64,000 nt of DNA, taken from Paracoccaceae bacterium (GTDB taxonomy: Bacteria; Pseudomonadota; Alphaproteobacteria; Rhodobacterales; Rhodobacteraceae). This document shows, in pieces, positions 8,629-17,920 of the stretch (positions within the stretch are counted from its first letter, which is position 1; each line of letters begins with the position of its first letter). The stretch is taken from NCBI GenBank assembly GCA_028284605.1, contig JANQRL010000046.1, forward strand, positions 124,001-188,000, in the 5' to 3' direction. Both the position numbers and the translations under genes were made by a program. The notes below the pieces were generated by a model. The model was not told the origin of the DNA. It worked only from the letters and a program-made list of their open reading frames with translations, and searched no databases.

Positions 8629-9912
8629 TTAGGCCAGCATGACGAGCGGGTTCTCGAGGTTCTGCACGATGGCCTCAAGGAGTTCCGCCCCGAGCGCCCC
8701 ATCGATGACCCGGTGATCGACGCTCAGCGTCACCGACATCATCGTCGCCACACTCAACTCACCATCGGCGCCCACCACCGGCTGTTTCGCCCCCGCGCCC
8801 ACGGCGAGGATCGCGCCATGGGGCGGGTTGATCACCGCGTCGAAATTCTCGATCCCGTACATGCCGAGGTTCGAGATCGCGAAGCTGCCGCCGACATATT
8901 CGTGCGGGGCGAGCTTGCGGTCCCGGGCCCGGGTGGCGAGATCCTTCATCTCGGTAGAGAGCGCCGAGAGCGACTTCATCTCCGCATCCTTCAGAACCGG
9001 GGTGAAGAGTCCGCCCTCCACCGCCACCGCCACCGCGACATCGGAGGGTGTCAGGCGCAGGATGCGGTCGCCGGCCCAGACGGCGTTGGCGTCGGGCACG
9101 GTCTGGAGCGCCAGGGCGCAGGCCTTGATGATGAAATCGTTGACCGAGAGTTTCACGCCGCGCGCCTCAAGCTGGGCATTGAGTTCGGAGCGGAACTTCA
9201 GCAGCGCGTCGAGGCGGATCGACCGGCGCAGGTAGAAATGCGGGATCGTCTGCTTGGCCTCGGTGAGGCGGGCGGCGACCGTCTTGCGCATCCCGTCGAG
9301 CGCGATCTCCTCGATCTCGCGGTCGGCATACATCTTCAGCACGGTCTCCGTCGCCGGGCCTGCGGGCATCGCCGCCGGACCCGCCGCTGGGGCGGCGGGC
9401 GCCGCGGCCGGGGCCGCGGTGGCGCCTTCGACGTCGGCCTTCACGATCCGGCCCCTGGGGCCGGACCCCTTGATCTGGCTCAGGTCGAGGCCCTTCTCCG
9501 CCGCGATGCGCCGCGCGAGCGGCGAGGCAAAGATACGGCTGCCGTCCGCCATAGGCGCCGCCGGGGCGGGGGCGGCGGAGGGGGCGGCAGGGGCAGGGGC
9601 CTCGGCCGGGGCGGCGGCGGGGGCCGGTTCCGGCGCCTGCGCCGGGCTCGGCGCCGCGTCCATATCCTCGCCCTCCTCGCCGATCACCGCGATGGGGGTG
9701 TTGACCTTCACCCCCTCGGTCCCCTCGGCCACCAGGAGCTTGCCAATCACCCCTTCATCGACCGCCTCGAATTCCATCGTCGCCTTATCGGTCTCGATCT
9801 CGGCCAGCAGATCGCCGGAGGCCACCGTATCGCCCTCCTTCACCAGCCATTTCGCAAGCGTGCCTTCCTCCATCGTCGGGGAAAGCGCGGGCATCAGGAT
9901 TTCAATCGCCAT
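8629..9912 (-). CDS. pdhC: Pyruvate dehydrogenase E2, dihydrolipoamide acetyltransferase
   Basis: This 427-residue E2 core protein of the pyruvate dehydrogenase complex transfers the acetyl group from lipoamide to CoA. One lipoyl domain (residues 1-80) carries the lipoylated Lys in [10 protein letters not shown]. An Ala/Pro-rich linker, an E3/E1-binding domain ([19 protein letters not shown], near 130-165) and the catalytic acyltransferase domain follow, the last with DHRVIDGA near residue 405. It is the last gene of pdhA-pdhB-pdhC, 12 bp downstream of pdhB. Its lipoyl domain is nearly identical to the one fused to PdhB. Confidence 0.96.
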   Translation of the reverse strand: MAIEILMPALSPTMEEGTLAKWLVKEGDTVASGDLLAEIETDKATMEFEAVDEGVIGKLLVAEGTEGVKVNTPIAVIGEEGEDMDAAPSPAQAPEPAPAAAPAEAPAPAAPSAAPAPAAPMADGSRIFASPLARRIAAEKGLDLSQIKGSGPRGRIVKADVEGATAAPAAAPAAPAAGPAAMPAGPATETVLKMYADREIEEIALDGMRKTVAARLTEAKQTIPHFYLRRSIRLDALLKFRSELNAQLEARGVKLSVNDFIIKACALALQTVPDANAVWAGDRILRLTPSDVAVAVAVEGGLFTPVLKDAEMKSLSALSTEMKDLATRARDRKLAPHEYVGGSFAISNLGMYGIENFDAVINPPHGAILAVGAGAKQPVVGADGELSVATMMSVTLSVDHRVIDGALGAELLEAIVQNLENPLVMLA

Positions 9913-9924
9913 GTCGCCGCCCCC

Positions 9925-11304
9925 TCAGCGGTAAGTTACTTTGCGCACCGCCTCGACCACCTCGTCGGCGGTCACCAGGGCGAGTTTTTCGAGGTTCGCC
10001 GCATAGGGCATCGGCACATCCTTGCCGGTGCAGGTGATCACCGGCGCGTCGAGCCAGTCGAACGCCTCCTGCATCAGCACCGAAGAGATCGTGTTGCCGA
10101 TGGAACTGACCGGCCAGCCCTCTTCCACGGTCACGCAGCGGTTGGTCTTCTGCACGCTTTCGATCACCGTGGCGGTGTCCATGGGGCGCAGCATCCGCAG
10201 GTCGATCACCTCGGCTTCGATCCCGTCGGCAGCGAGTTTCTCGGCGGCCTCCATCGCGTGGCTCATCCCGATCCCGAAACTCACGAGGGTCACGTCCGAG
10301 CCTTCCCGGGCGATCCGCGCCTTGCCGAAGGGGATGGTGAAATCGTCGAGCACCGGGACCTCGAAGCTGCGCCCGTACATGATCTCGTTTTCGAGGAAGA
10401 TCACCGGGTTCGGGTCGCGGATCGCGGTCTTGAGCAGCCCCTTGGCGTCGGCGGCGGTATAGGGCATCGCGACCTTGAGCCCGGGGATCGAGGCATACCA
10501 GGCGGCATAATCCTGGGAATGCTGCGCCCCGACCCGGGCCGCCGCCCCGTTCGGGCCTCGAAACACCATCGGCGCCCCCATCTGGCCGCCGGACATGTAG
10601 AGCGTCTTGGCGGCGGAATTGACGATCTGGTCCATCGCCTGCATCGCGAAGTTGAAGGTCATGAACTCGACGATGGGCCGCAGCCCGCCGAAGGCCGCAC
10701 CGACCCCGATCCCGGCAAAGCCGTGCTCGGTAATGGGCGTGTCGATCACCCGGCGTGCCCCGAACCTGTCGAGCAGGCCCTGGCTGACCTTGTAGGCACC
10801 GTCATACTCGGCGACCTCCTCGCCCATCAGGAAGACGGTCTCGTCGCGCTCCATCTCCTCGACCATGGCGGCGTTCAGCGCCTCGCGCACCGTCATCGAT
10901 TTCATCTCGGTGCCCTCGGGCCAGTCGGGCGAGCGGTCCATCCGGGGCTCCGCCGGGGCCGGGGTCGGGGCGGCGGCGATCTTGCCCTCGACCCCTTCCA
11001 GCGCGACCGGCACAGCGGTGCTGGCGGGCTGGGTTTCGGCGGCGGCGATGGACATATCCTCGCCCTCCTCGCCGATCACCGCGATGGGGGTGTTGACCTT
11101 CACCCCTTCGGTGCCCTCGGCCACGAGGATGCGGCCGACTATCCCTTCATCCACGGCCTCGAATTCCATCGTCGCCTTGTCGGTCTCGATCTCGGCGATG
11201 ATGTCGCCGGAACTAACGGTGTCGCCCTCCTTCACCAGCCATTTGGCGAGGGTGCCTTCCTCCATGGTGGGGGAGAGGGCGGGCATCAGAATCTCGGTGG
11301 CCAT
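9925..11304 (-). CDS. pdhB: Pyruvate dehydrogenase E1 beta subunit with N-terminal lipoyl domain
   Basis: The protein has 459 residues. The first 80 are a lipoyl domain ([10 protein letters not shown]), then comes an Ala/Pro linker, and from about residue 135 the transketolase-like E1-beta domain ([38 protein letters not shown]). With PdhA it decarboxylates pyruvate and acetylates lipoamide. A lipoyl domain on E1-beta is a known alphaproteobacterial arrangement. The start at 11304 overlaps the pdhA stop by one base, and the long upstream extension of this frame is a shadow of pdhA. Confidence 0.96.
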   Translation of the reverse strand: MATEILMPALSPTMEEGTLAKWLVKEGDTVSSGDIIAEIETDKATMEFEAVDEGIVGRILVAEGTEGVKVNTPIAVIGEEGEDMSIAAAETQPASTAVPVALEGVEGKIAAAPTPAPAEPRMDRSPDWPEGTEMKSMTVREALNAAMVEEMERDETVFLMGEEVAEYDGAYKVSQGLLDRFGARRVIDTPITEHGFAGIGVGAAFGGLRPIVEFMTFNFAMQAMDQIVNSAAKTLYMSGGQMGAPMVFRGPNGAAARVGAQHSQDYAAWYASIPGLKVAMPYTAADAKGLLKTAIRDPNPVIFLENEIMYGRSFEVPVLDDFTIPFGKARIAREGSDVTLVSFGIGMSHAMEAAEKLAADGIEAEVIDLRMLRPMDTATVIESVQKTNRCVTVEEGWPVSSIGNTISSVLMQEAFDWLDAPVITCTGKDVPMPYAANLEKLALVTADEVVEAVRKVTYR

Positions 11305-12305
11305 CACACACCCTCCTCGGCGTAAATATCGGTCCAGAGCTCTTCGAGGGCCGGTTCCGGGCTTTCCTTGGCGAACTCGGCGGCATCGTTGACGATGGCC
11401 TTGATGTCCTTGTCGATGGCCTTGAGGTCCTCTTCGCTGGCGTGCTTGCCCTGGAGAAGCAGCTCGCGGACATGTTCGATGGCGTCGCGCTCTTCGCGGA
11501 CCTTCTGGACCTCCTCGCGGGTGCGGTACTTCGCCGGGTCGGACATCGAATGGCCCCGGTAGCGGTAGGTCATGACCTCGAGGATGTAGGGGCCCTTGCC
11601 GGCGCGGCAGTGGGCGACGGCCTTCTCGCCGGCGGCCTTCACGGCGAGGACGTCCATCCCGTCGACTTCTTCGCCGGGAATGCCGTAGGCGGCGCCGCGT
11701 TCCCAGAGGCTCGGGGATTTGGTGGAGCGCTTCACCGCAGTGCCCATGGCGTATTGGTTGTTCTCGATGACGAAGACGACGGGCAGGTCCCACAGCTCGG
11801 CCATGTTGTAGGTCTCGTAGACCTGGCCCTGATTGGCGGCGCCATCGCCGAAATAGGTGAAGGTCACGCGGTCGTTGCCGAGATACTTGTCGGCAAAGGC
11901 GAGACCGGCGCCGATCGGCACCTGGGCGGCGACGATGCCGTGGCCGCCATAGAAATGCTTCTCCTTGGAGAACATGTGCATGGAGCCGCCCTTGCCCTTG
12001 GAATAGCCCCCCGCGCGCCCGGTGAGTTCGGCCATCACGCCCTTGGGGTCCATGCCGCATGCGAGCATATGGCCGTGGTCGCGATAGGAGGTGACGCGCT
12101 TGTCGCCCTCGTCTGCCGCGGCTTCGAGACCGACGACGACCGCCTCCTGGCCGATATAGAGATGGCAGAACCCGCCGATCAGCCCCATGCCATAAAGCTG
12201 GCCGGCCTTCTCCTCGAATCGCCGGATGAGCAGCATCTCGCGGTAGTACTCGAGGAGCTCCTCGGCGGAAACATTTGGTTTCTTTGCGGTTTTCCGCGTG
12301 GCCAT
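11304..12305 (-). CDS. pdhA: Pyruvate dehydrogenase E1 alpha subunit
   Basis: This 333-residue protein has the thiamine diphosphate motif [15 protein letters not shown] followed by [11 protein letters not shown], and the phosphorylation-loop-like region [15 protein letters not shown]. It decarboxylates pyruvate and passes the hydroxyethyl group to lipoamide. It is first in the pdhABC operon. The start is supported by GGAGGAG about 6 bases upstream of the ATG. The 5' region facing the divergent amine oxidase holds a 14-bp imperfect palindrome at 12335-12348. Confidence 0.96.
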   Translation of the reverse strand: MATRKTAKKPNVSAEELLEYYREMLLIRRFEEKAGQLYGMGLIGGFCHLYIGQEAVVVGLEAAADEGDKRVTSYRDHGHMLACGMDPKGVMAELTGRAGGYSKGKGGSMHMFSKEKHFYGGHGIVAAQVPIGAGLAFADKYLGNDRVTFTYFGDGAANQGQVYETYNMAELWDLPVVFVIENNQYAMGTAVKRSTKSPSLWERGAAYGIPGEEVDGMDVLAVKAAGEKAVAHCRAGKGPYILEVMTYRYRGHSMSDPAKYRTREEVQKVREERDAIEHVRELLLQGKHASEEDLKAIDKDIKAIVNDAAEFAKESPEPALEELWTDIYAEEGV

Positions 12306-12334
12306 GGGCGCTCCTCCCGGTCGCGAGAAAAATG

Positions 12335-12348
12335 GTTTAACGTTGAAC
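12335..12348. promoter_or_regulatory. Imperfect palindrome upstream of pdhA (possible operator)
   Basis: GTTTAACGTTGAAC is a 14-bp dyad centred on AACGTT with one mismatched pair. It lies 30 bp upstream of the pdhA start and upstream of the divergent amine oxidase gene. A regulator site is possible, but I cannot assign a family from one copy. Confidence 0.3.
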
Positions 12349-12496
12349 TACCCTTAGCGCAGCCTTGCGGAAATGGCGAGGGGGCAATTTGCCCGTCCCG
12401 ATTGCGACCTCTGCCCGACAGCGATCCGAAAGCTGGCGCGAGTCGGAGGGGACATGCGGCTTGACGATAGCGCGGCGACAGATGTACCGCCATACA

Positions 12497-13651
12497 ATGA
12501 TCGGTCGCCGCCATTTCCTCCGCGCCGGTGCGGCGTTCTCGGCCGCGCTGCCGGGCCTCGTCAGGGCCCATGCGACGGATCGGGTGCTGATCGTCGGCGC
12601 CGGCGCCGCCGGGCTCACCGCTGCCTATCACCTGATCCGGGCCGGCGCCGAGGTCCGGGTCCTCGAAGCCGCGCCGCGCTGGGGCGGCCGTGTCGCCCGG
12701 CTGAGCGGCTTCGCCGATGTGCCGCTGGACCTCGGGGCGGAGTGGATCCACGAGGACCCCACGATCCTTGGCCGGATCGTTGGGCGCGGAGCCACCACGC
12801 TCGGCGTCGAGACCATCGACTACGTGCCCCAGACCTTTCAGCTCTGGCATCGCGGGCGGCTGCGGGACCGCAACCTGATCCGCCACGCCTACGGTGAGGC
12901 GAAGTTTTACGATACCACCTGGTACGGCGTCTTCGAGCGGTTCGTCCGGCCGCAGATCGGCGAGGCGCTGATCCTGAACGCGCCGGTGACGGAGATCGAC
13001 CATTCCGGTGACGGCGTGTCGGTCCGGACAGCCGACGGGCGCCGCTTCGACGCCGACAAGGTGCTGGTGACGGTACCGCTCTCCATCCTCCGGAACGGCT
13101 CGATCCGCTTCACCCCGTCCCGTCCGCCGATGCTCGCGCGCGATCTCGGCAACATCGTGTTCGGCAGCGGCTTCAAGGTCTTCATGACATTCCGTGAGAG
13201 GTTCTATCCCGACGTGCTTCTGGAGGGGTCGCTCGCCGACCAGCTTTCGGACGATTGGGACGAGAAGGTCTATTACGATGCCGGATTCGGCAAACCGACG
13301 GAACGGAACATACTGGGGCTCTTCACGGTCTCACGCGGCCCATTGCGGCGGACGGCTCTCAGCGAGGGTGAGCTTGTCCGGGACGTGCTGGCCGAACTGA
13401 CCGAGATCTATGGCGATATCGTTGCTCGGTCGTTCCAGGACGCCAGGGTTCAGAACTGGTCCCGCACACCGTATATCCTGGGCAGTTATTCGATGGATAT
13501 CGACGGCGACCTGTCTCCCGGCGAGATCCTCAAGCCGATCGATGGCAAGGTATACTTCGCGGGCGAGGTTCTCGGCGGCGACGCGCAGGCGACGGTGCAT
13601 GGTGCTGCCTTCTCGGCCCTCGATGCCATCGACCGGATGCGGAACGGCTAA
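12497..13651 (+). CDS. Tat-exported FAD-dependent amine oxidase
   Basis: The protein has 384 residues from ATG 12497. The N-terminus GRRHFLRAGAAF is a twin-arginine signal ending near VRAHA, so it is probably periplasmic. It is followed by the Rossmann dinucleotide-binding motif VLIVGAGAAGLTAAYHLIRA, the flavin amine oxidase block WGGRVARL, LGAEWIHEDP, and a C-terminal FAD-binding segment (KVYFAGEVLGG...TVHGAAFSALDAI). Such enzymes oxidise amines or amino acids. The substrate cannot be read from sequence. An in-frame ATG at 12482 would add five residues; the 12497 start places the RR motif ideally. Confidence 0.85.
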   Translation: MIGRRHFLRAGAAFSAALPGLVRAHATDRVLIVGAGAAGLTAAYHLIRAGAEVRVLEAAPRWGGRVARLSGFADVPLDLGAEWIHEDPTILGRIVGRGATTLGVETIDYVPQTFQLWHRGRLRDRNLIRHAYGEAKFYDTTWYGVFERFVRPQIGEALILNAPVTEIDHSGDGVSVRTADGRRFDADKVLVTVPLSILRNGSIRFTPSRPPMLARDLGNIVFGSGFKVFMTFRERFYPDVLLEGSLADQLSDDWDEKVYYDAGFGKPTERNILGLFTVSRGPLRRTALSEGELVRDVLAELTEIYGDIVARSFQDARVQNWSRTPYILGSYSMDIDGDLSPGEILKPIDGKVYFAGEVLGGDAQATVHGAAFSALDAIDRMRNG

Positions 13652-13678
13652 CCTGCGCGCGGCGCGGCCGGGTGCGCC

Positions 13679-13853
13679 AAACTCTTCGAAGAGTTTGCTC
13701 AGACCCTTCGAAGGGTCTGATCGGCTCGGACGCATGCCGGGCGTCGGGCAGCGGCGAGCGTGTCGGCGGTCCCCGATCCCGCATCGACGCTCCCGGGCCT
13801 ATCCGCGCGACAAAACCCTTCGAAGGGTTTTGCCAGACCCTTCGAAGGGTCTG
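13679..13853. repeat. Two pairs of TTCGAA-centred palindromes between convergent genes
   Basis: The first pair is AAACTCTTCGAAGAGTTT (13679-13696), three bases, then CAGACCCTTCGAAGGGTCTG (13700-13719). The second is a perfect 22-bp palindrome at 13811-13832 (half-site CAAAACCCTTC), one base, then CAGACCCTTCGAAGGGTCTG again (13834-13853). All are perfect. They fill the space between the amine oxidase (+) and ftsB (-), so bidirectional termination is the simplest role. The same two words recur three times near 19 kb. Confidence 0.9.
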
Positions 13854-13865
13854 TCCCCCGGCCCG

Positions 13866-14165
13866 CTAGCGGATCACGATCTCGTCATGTCGCACCAGAC
13901 CGAGCACGTCCCGGGCCCGTTCGTCGAGCAGGTCGAGATCGAGGAAATCCTCCGACAGCCGCCGGGTCAGGTTCTCCATCCGCGCGACCTCGGCGCGCAG
14001 CACGGCCAGTTCCCGGGTCAGGATCCGCGCCTCGGCCTCGATCTCGGCGCGCCGGAAGACACCGTAATCGCCCTGGACTGCGGCGAAGACGAAATAGCCG
14101 CCGAGCACCAGCGCACCTGCAAAGAACAGAAATCCCGCCCGCCCGGGGCCGCCGCGTCGCACCAT
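13866..14165 (-). CDS. ftsB: FtsB/DivIC-like cell division protein
   Basis: This 99-residue protein has one transmembrane helix (GFLFFAGALVLGGYFVFAAV, residues about 10-30) followed by a coiled coil (AEIEAEARILTRELAVLRAEVARMENLTRRL) and an RARDVLGLVRHDEIVI tail. This is the size and layout of septum formation initiator FtsB/DivIC, which bridges early and late divisome proteins in the periplasm. I chose ATG 14165 because upstream sequence in the frame lacks conservation. Location near pdhA is usual for alphaproteobacteria. Confidence 0.85.
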   Translation of the reverse strand: MVRRGGPGRAGFLFFAGALVLGGYFVFAAVQGDYGVFRRAEIEAEARILTRELAVLRAEVARMENLTRRLSEDFLDLDLLDERARDVLGLVRHDEIVIR

Positions 14166-14293
14166 TGAATCGCACCGTCGATCTGCCTCAGAGCCGCCTC
14201 TGCCGGACGGTCCCCGGAGAGATTCGCATATCCGATTCGCCAAGGGAATCCCCTTTCTGCACAATCGGTTCGATTTGACCGCTGAGACCGCCG

Positions 14294-15982
14294 GTGGCAG
14301 ATAAACCCCATGCGACGAGCCTGCCCGCCATGACCGATATCGCCCCGCCGCGGCGCCGCGACCCGGCGCTGGTCTTCTTCCGTGCGGCCGCCGTGCTGAT
14401 CGCGCTGATCTGCCTTCTGCCGCTCGTCGCGGTCGCCATCGCCGCACTCGCCGGGGGCAGCGGCACGCTGGACCAGCTCGCCCGCACCGTGCTGCCGCGC
14501 TACACCGGCGCGACGCTCGCGCTCGTCGCACTGGTCGCGCTCTTCAGCTTCCTGATCGGGACCGGCGCGGCCTGGCTCGTATCGATGACCGAGTTTCCGG
14601 GCCGGCGCTTCTTCGAATTCGCGCTCGTCGTGCCGCTGGCCTTTCCGGCCTATGTGCTGGCCTACGCCTATACCCATGTGCTCGACCATCCCGGCCTCGT
14701 GCAGACGACCTTGCGCGACATCACCGGCTGGGGACCGCGGGATTACTGGTTCCCGGAGATCCGCTCCCTCGGCGGGGCGGCGGCGATGCTGACCCTGGTG
14801 CTCTATCCTTATGTCTACCTGCTCGCCCGGGCCGCGTTTCTCCAGCAATCGGCATCGAACTTCATCGCCGCGCGGGCGCTGGGGTCGAGCCCGCTGGCGG
14901 CCTTCCTGCGGGTCTCGCTGCCGATGGCGCGGCCGGCCATTGCCGGGGGCGTGCTTCTGGCCGTCATGGAGACCATCGCGGATTTCGGCACCGTGGCCTA
15001 TTTCGGGGTGCAGACCTATGCCACCGGGATCTATGCGAGCTTCATCCTGCTCGGCGACCGGGCCGGGGCGGCGCAGCTCGCGCTCGGGCTCCTGGCCTTC
15101 GCCCTGCTGCTCGTCTGGCTCGAACGGCTGAGCCGCGGCGGCGGGCGGGTCCATACGCTTAACCGCCGGCAGGAGCCCCATGGGCGGATGCCGCTCTCGC
15201 CGGGCAGCCGGGCGCTGGCTTTCCTGCTCTGCCTGATCCCGGTCCTGGGCGGGGCGCTCCTGCCGCTCCTGATCCTCGGGACCATGGCGCCGGGCTCGGA
15301 ACAGGATCTGCTGAGCCGGCGCTATCTCGGCTTCATCCGCAATTCGCTGACGCTGGCGAGCGTCGCGGCGCTCGTCACCGTCCTGGCGGCGGTGACGCTG
15401 AGCTATTTCCACCGGCTCTATCCCGGCCCCGGCGCCCGGGCTGCGCTGACCATCGGGCGGCTCGGCTATGCGGTCCCCGGCGGGGTTATCGCGGTCGGCC
15501 TGATCTTCCCCTTCGCGGCCTTCGACAACGCGCTCGATGCGGTCATGGAGGCACGGTTCGGGATCTCGACCGGGCTCTTGCTGACCGGGTCGATCTGGCT
15601 TCTGGTGCTGGCCTACATGATCCGCTTCATGGCCGCGGCGCTGACCTCCTACGCGGCCGGGCAGGCGCAGCTCAACCCGAGCCTCGACGCCGCGGCGCGC
15701 ACGCTGGGGCAGCGACCGCTCGGCACGCTCTGGCGGGTGCATCTGCCGATCCTGACGCCGAGCCTTCTGACCGCGCTGCTGATCGTCTTCGTCGATGTGA
15801 TGAAGGAACTGCCGGCGACGCTGATCATGCGCCCCTTCAACTACGACACGCTCGCCGTGCAGGCATACCGGCTCGCCTCGGACGAGCGGGTGCAGGGCGC
15901 GGCGGTGCCGAGCCTGGTGATCGTGGCGGTCGGGCTCTTGCCGGTGATCCTGATCTGCCGGCAGATCGGGCGGACGCGGTAA
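14294..15982 (+). CDS. fbpB: Iron(III) ABC transporter permease, fused two-domain type
   Basis: This 562-residue protein has about 12 predicted transmembrane segments in two homologous halves, each with a binding-protein-dependent permease EAA-like loop (AARALGSSPLAAFLRVSLPMARPA near residue 195 and AARTLGQRPLGTLWRVHLPIL near 470). This is the FbpB/SfuB/ThiP architecture. The nearby ferric-ion binding protein supports iron as substrate. The GTG at 14294 gives the longest form; ATG 14330 is an equally possible start. No ATPase gene is in the window. The region upstream toward ftsB has no recognisable iron box. Confidence 0.85.
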   Translation: MADKPHATSLPAMTDIAPPRRRDPALVFFRAAAVLIALICLLPLVAVAIAALAGGSGTLDQLARTVLPRYTGATLALVALVALFSFLIGTGAAWLVSMTEFPGRRFFEFALVVPLAFPAYVLAYAYTHVLDHPGLVQTTLRDITGWGPRDYWFPEIRSLGGAAAMLTLVLYPYVYLLARAAFLQQSASNFIAARALGSSPLAAFLRVSLPMARPAIAGGVLLAVMETIADFGTVAYFGVQTYATGIYASFILLGDRAGAAQLALGLLAFALLLVWLERLSRGGGRVHTLNRRQEPHGRMPLSPGSRALAFLLCLIPVLGGALLPLLILGTMAPGSEQDLLSRRYLGFIRNSLTLASVAALVTVLAAVTLSYFHRLYPGPGARAALTIGRLGYAVPGGVIAVGLIFPFAAFDNALDAVMEARFGISTGLLLTGSIWLLVLAYMIRFMAAALTSYAAGQAQLNPSLDAAARTLGQRPLGTLWRVHLPILTPSLLTALLIVFVDVMKELPATLIMRPFNYDTLAVQAYRLASDERVQGAAVPSLVIVAVGLLPVILICRQIGRTR

Positions 15983-16705
15983 CTGGCTGGCGTCAACGCC
16001 CCCCCGTGCGTGGGGCATGGCAGGTATCGACGGCGCGGGACAAGCCGGACCTGTGGGAGCCGTCATCGGAGGCCGCGCCTCGACGGGCCGCGGAGCGGCG
16101 ATCCGGCCGGTGTTATGCTCGCATTATCCCCGCCGGTTCCGAACGACCCCCGAACGACGCGCTGACGTCACCCAATCGCCGGTCCGGCGAGGCGGTCACC
16201 ATTGTTGCGGTCGTTCATTGAGGCGCCGTCGCCGGTGGTGCTCGGGCCAATGGCGCATCCAACGGTAACTCCGAGCCCAATGGACGACGGTCCGAGCGAC
16301 AATGGTGACGCGATGCGCGGCCGGCTTCGCCTCTGTTCCGCGCGGGCGCAGCTCGACCTCCGCCCAATCCCATGTTCGCCCGGGTGGTCAACGAGCACAC
16401 TGACGCTCTGGATCGACCCGGGCCCCGAGGCGACGGCGCGCGTGCGGCCGGACCGACCTCGGGTGGGCCCATGACACTTGCCCCGCCGGTGACACTCCAA
16501 AGCACCAGCGCCACGCAAGCTGCCGGCGGATCGACAGCGGCCCTCCCGGGGGGAGGTCGGGCCGGGCGCATGCGCGCCGGGTTGCGCGGGATCGAGGATG
16601 TTTCGCGCCGAACGCAATCAGATGTGTTCGAGACTAAGGATCGGAACTCTATGTCGGAGGACGGAGAAAGCCTGGTTCCGGACGGTGAGGCCGGGCCGTC
16701 GTCCG
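15983..16705. other. Gene-poor interval between convergent iron-transport genes
   Basis: About 720 bp without a convincing gene. Open frames exist on both strands but are Arg/Pro/Gly-rich with no recognisable motif. At 16166-16180 a 15-base match to the 142-bp dispersed element (CGTCACCCAATCGCC) suggests a decayed copy. I see no tRNA or classical riboswitch. The interval may be the remains of a lost gene, possibly the missing ATPase, but nothing in it resembles Walker motifs. Confidence 0.5.
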
Positions 16706-16732
16706 TAAAGAAAAGGGCCCCCGAAGGGGCCC
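16706..16732 (-). terminator. Rho-independent terminator of fbpA
   Basis: On the minus strand a perfect 7-bp GC stem, GGGCCCC and GGGGCCC, closes a TTCG tetraloop and is followed by TTTTCTTT. It lies 24 bp after the fbpA stop codon. This is a textbook intrinsic terminator. Confidence 0.9.
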
Positions 16733-16755
16733 GATCCCAAGCTCCAGGTCGGGGA

Positions 16756-17787
16756 CTACTCCCAGCCGGAATTCGTCAGAACTTCCATCGCCGCGTCGAT
16801 GTTGCTGGCGATCGCCGAGAGCTCGATTGTGTCCGGGCGGAAGATGCCGAGGGTGGCCACCGACTCGCTCAGGCCAACGCCGGGCACCGCCGGGTATTCG
16901 TCGTTGCCGGCCGAGAAGTATTCCTGGGCCTGCTCGGAGGCGAGGTATTCCAGGAACTTGACGGCATTCTCCATGTTCGGCGCATTCGCTGCCACGCCGC
17001 CGCCCGAGATATTCATATGGGCGCCGATATCGTTCTGGTTCGGGAACACCCAGCCGATATTGGCCAGGTCCTCGGCGGACATCTGGCTGTCGCCCTTCCG
17101 GAGCGCGCGGGCGTAGTAATAGGTGTTCGACATCGCGATGTCGCACTCGCCCGAGGCGATGCCGCGGAGCTGGTCGGTGTCGCCGCCCTGGGGCGCGCGG
17201 GCGAAGTTGCCGACGACGGCATTGGCCCAGTCCTGCACCGCGTCCTGGCCCAGATGGTCGACCAGCGCGGCCACGATGTTCTGGGTGTAGACATTGGTCG
17301 AGGAGCGGATGCAGATCTGCCCTTCATAGTCCGGGCTCGCCAGGTCCTGATAGGTCATCGGCGGGTTCGCGACGTCGGTCTTGTCGTAGAACAGGATCCG
17401 CGAGCGCTGGGAGAAGCCGAACCACTGGTTGTCGGCGTCCTGGAGGTAGGCCGGGATCGATCCTTCGAGCACGGCGCTGTCGATCGATTGCAGCAGGCCC
17501 AGATCCTTGGCGCGGCTCAGGCGCACGGTGTCGACGGTCAGGAAGATGTCTGCGGGAGAGTTCGCGCCCTCGGCTTCCATCCGCGCGATCAGCTCGTCGG
17601 CATTGCCTTCGATGCGGTTGATGGTGATACCGGTCATCTCCTCGAAGTCGGAGTAGAGCCGCTCATCGGTGTCGTAGTGGCGCGAGGAATAGAGGTTCAG
17701 CTCACCCTCGGCGAAGACCGGCACGGCGGTGGCCAAGGTCGCGCCGGCGGCGAGGCCGGCGAGGAGGAGCGGGGTCTTTCTGGTCAT
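16756..17787 (-). CDS. fbpA: Ferric iron ABC transporter periplasmic binding protein
   Basis: The protein has 343 residues, with a signal peptide (MTRKTPLLLAGLAAGATLA, cleavage near VFAEG). The mature start LNLYSSRHYDTDERLYSDF is characteristic of FbpA/IdiA/FutA iron-binding proteins. The tyrosine cluster in SNTYYYARAL (near residue 225) corresponds to the paired iron-ligating tyrosines of the family. It delivers ferric iron to the permease encoded convergently at 14294. It has its own terminator immediately downstream and lies 133 bp downstream of the aldolase gene. Confidence 0.92.
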   Translation of the reverse strand: MTRKTPLLLAGLAAGATLATAVPVFAEGELNLYSSRHYDTDERLYSDFEEMTGITINRIEGNADELIARMEAEGANSPADIFLTVDTVRLSRAKDLGLLQSIDSAVLEGSIPAYLQDADNQWFGFSQRSRILFYDKTDVANPPMTYQDLASPDYEGQICIRSSTNVYTQNIVAALVDHLGQDAVQDWANAVVGNFARAPQGGDTDQLRGIASGECDIAMSNTYYYARALRKGDSQMSAEDLANIGWVFPNQNDIGAHMNISGGGVAANAPNMENAVKFLEYLASEQAQEYFSAGNDEYPAVPGVGLSESVATLGIFRPDTIELSAIASNIDAAMEVLTNSGWE

Positions 17788-17920
17788 GGTGGACGTCTCC
17801 CTGTGGAATTACCGAGTGTTTCCATCGGGTATTCCGGTGGGGCGGTCAAGCATCTCCGACCAAAAAAGTCAGAAAGCGAACAAGGTATACAGGTGCGCCG
17901 GAGCGCTGGAGGCGTCGCCC

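Noticed and set aside
14018..16066. A 682-codon minus-strand frame opposite the iron permease
   Set aside because: Low-complexity Arg/Gln/Pro sequence, shadow of the permease gene; ftsB is in another frame at its end.
16168..16617. A minus-strand ORF of 149 codons in the gap between fbpB and fbpA
   Set aside because: Arg/Gly/Pro-rich, no ribosome site and no recognisable family; treated as non-coding.
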